64,000 nt of DNA from CAZSLO01 sp964608025 (GTDB lineage Bacteria > Chloroflexota > Dehalococcoidia > Lucifugimonadales > CAJWER01), in the NCBI GenBank assembly GCA_964608025.1, contig CAZSLO010000012.1:124001-188000 (forward strand), in the 5' to 3' direction. The position numbers and the translations under genes are program-made. Each line of letters begins with the position of its first letter. Position 1 is the first letter of the stretch. The notes below the pieces were generated by a model. It saw only the letters and a list, made by a program, of their open reading frames with translations. It had not been told where the DNA came from and did not search any database. Shown in pieces: positions 63,390 through 64,000 of the stretch.

Positions 63390-63520
63390 GCCTAATCGTT
63401 CCAATGTAGATTGTAATAAATGGATATCCAAAAAGAGATATCCTACGGTAACGTTCCGGCTGGCCGAGCCTGTATACCTTGTAGCCAGTTGAACCGAAGG
63501 GATGACGTGGCAGAGATATC

Positions 63521-64000
63521 ATGTGTGGGATAATAGGATATACAGGAATTAATGCGGCGGCCCCTATACTACTTGAAGGGCTCTCCAAACTCGAATATCG
63601 GGGCTATGATAGCTCCGGTATAGCAGTAGTTAATGTCAATGGTGATACAACGGTTTGTAAATCACAGGGCAAACTGGCTGCTTTAATCGAGACCCTATCC
63701 GGACATATACCTGACGGTCATACTGGAATAGGCCATACTCGCTGGGCCACACATGGTGGTCCTACAGATGACAATGCTCATCCTCACATTGACTGTAAAA
63801 ACGAAGTGGCAGTGGTCCATAACGGCATAGTAGAGAACTTCGTTGAGCTACGAGCTGAGCTCCAAGCAGATGGCCATCGTTTTACTTCCGATACGGACAG
63901 CGAGTGTATTTCTCACCTAATCGAGTCATATATCGACCAGGATATGTCTCTCCAACAGGCCACTCTCCGCGTGGCCGAAAGAATTCACGGTGCACAAGCT
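63521..64000 (+). CDS. glmS: glutamine-fructose-6-phosphate aminotransferase, 3' end cut by window edge
   Basis: An open frame of 160 codons from ATG 63521 to the window edge. It starts with the catalytic Cys (MCGIIGYTGINAAAP), then LEYRGYDSSGIAVV, GHTRWATHGGPTDDNAHPH, HNGIVENFVELR and FTSDTDSECISHLIE, all diagnostic of the GlmS glutaminase domain. It makes glucosamine-6-phosphate, feeding GlmM and GlmU. The expected isomerase domains lie outside the window. No glmS ribozyme core is recognisable in the 130 nt upstream. Confidence 0.95.
   Translation, partial: MCGIIGYTGINAAAPILLEGLSKLEYRGYDSSGIAVVNVNGDTTVCKSQGKLAALIETLSGHIPDGHTGIGHTRWATHGGPTDDNAHPHIDCKNEVAVVHNGIVENFVELRAELQADGHRFTSDTDSECISHLIESYIDQDMSLQQATLRVAERIHGAQA

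Noticed and set aside
63390..63520. Possible glmS ribozyme upstream of glmS
   Set aside because: The conserved ribozyme core was not found by eye.
1..64000. CRISPR arrays, insertion sequences, rRNA, tRNA and prophage genes
   Set aside because: No regular direct repeats, transposase motifs or tRNA arms were found by eye on either strand.

Overview
The window is a gene-dense stretch of bacterial chromosome with moderate GC and ATG, GTG and TTG starts. It carries about 60 protein genes on both strands. I see no tRNA, rRNA, CRISPR array, insertion sequence or phage gene. The mix of amidohydrolases, short-chain dehydrogenases (SDRs), DapA-like lyases, phytanoyl-CoA dioxygenase, acyl-CoA dehydrogenase, LLM flavin oxidoreductase, KorAB and a UbiX/UbiA/UbiD set suggests a marine heterotroph of the Chloroflexota (SAR202/Dehalococcoidia-like). 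That placement is inference from gene content, not phylogeny.

Layout. 1-8.6 kb: a BNR-repeat protein cut by the left edge, a 2-hydroxyacid dehydrogenase, SirB1-like, HNH and CvpA proteins, glmU, a CorC/HlyC-type CBS protein, a tiny lipoprotein candidate and trpC-trpF. 8.6-16.2 kb: a decayed or unusual small membrane ORF and two giant FtsX-type permeases. 16-23 kb: SDRs, galU-MFS, RidA, two adjacent thiol-redox genes that both appear to encode selenocysteine, a candidate structured RNA, and a MoeB/ThiF-like enzyme. 23-32 kb: paired amidohydrolases, a PH-domain protein, a DnaJ-like protein, PduO-type adenosyltransferase and korA-korB with a structured leader. 31-35.5 kb: UbiX, UbiA and UbiD homologues (probably menaquinone) and a PncC-like/NadD-like fusion. 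36-41 kb: a potassium-uptake operon with split TrkA modules, pheA and two small envelope proteins. 41.7-56.5 kb: a catabolic region with an MfnB/TusA-like fusion, two DapA-like lyases, PhyH, SDRs, an aminotransferase, a 1045-aa BNR protein, an amidohydrolase, an acyl-CoA dehydrogenase and a Gfo/Idh/MocA oxidoreductase. 56.6-64 kb: aconitase, ferredoxin, an epimerase, an LLM oxidoreductase, cmk-plsC and the start of glmS at the right edge.

The most notable signal is at 20711-21694 on the minus strand. A glutaredoxin-like ORF ends Gly-Val-Gly-UGA-Thr-Tyr-stop, and the next gene is a redoxin whose active-site Trp-Ala-Ser-Trp is followed by an in-frame UGA. Each UGA is followed by a hairpin with bacterial SECIS geometry (loop 17 and 20 nt downstream, G in the first two loop positions). 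Ordinary ORF calling truncates both genes. Other points of interest are the MfnB-TusA-like fusion, the PncC-NadD-like fusion, a three-way-junction leader upstream of korA, and three perfect intergenic palindromes of 22-30 bp.
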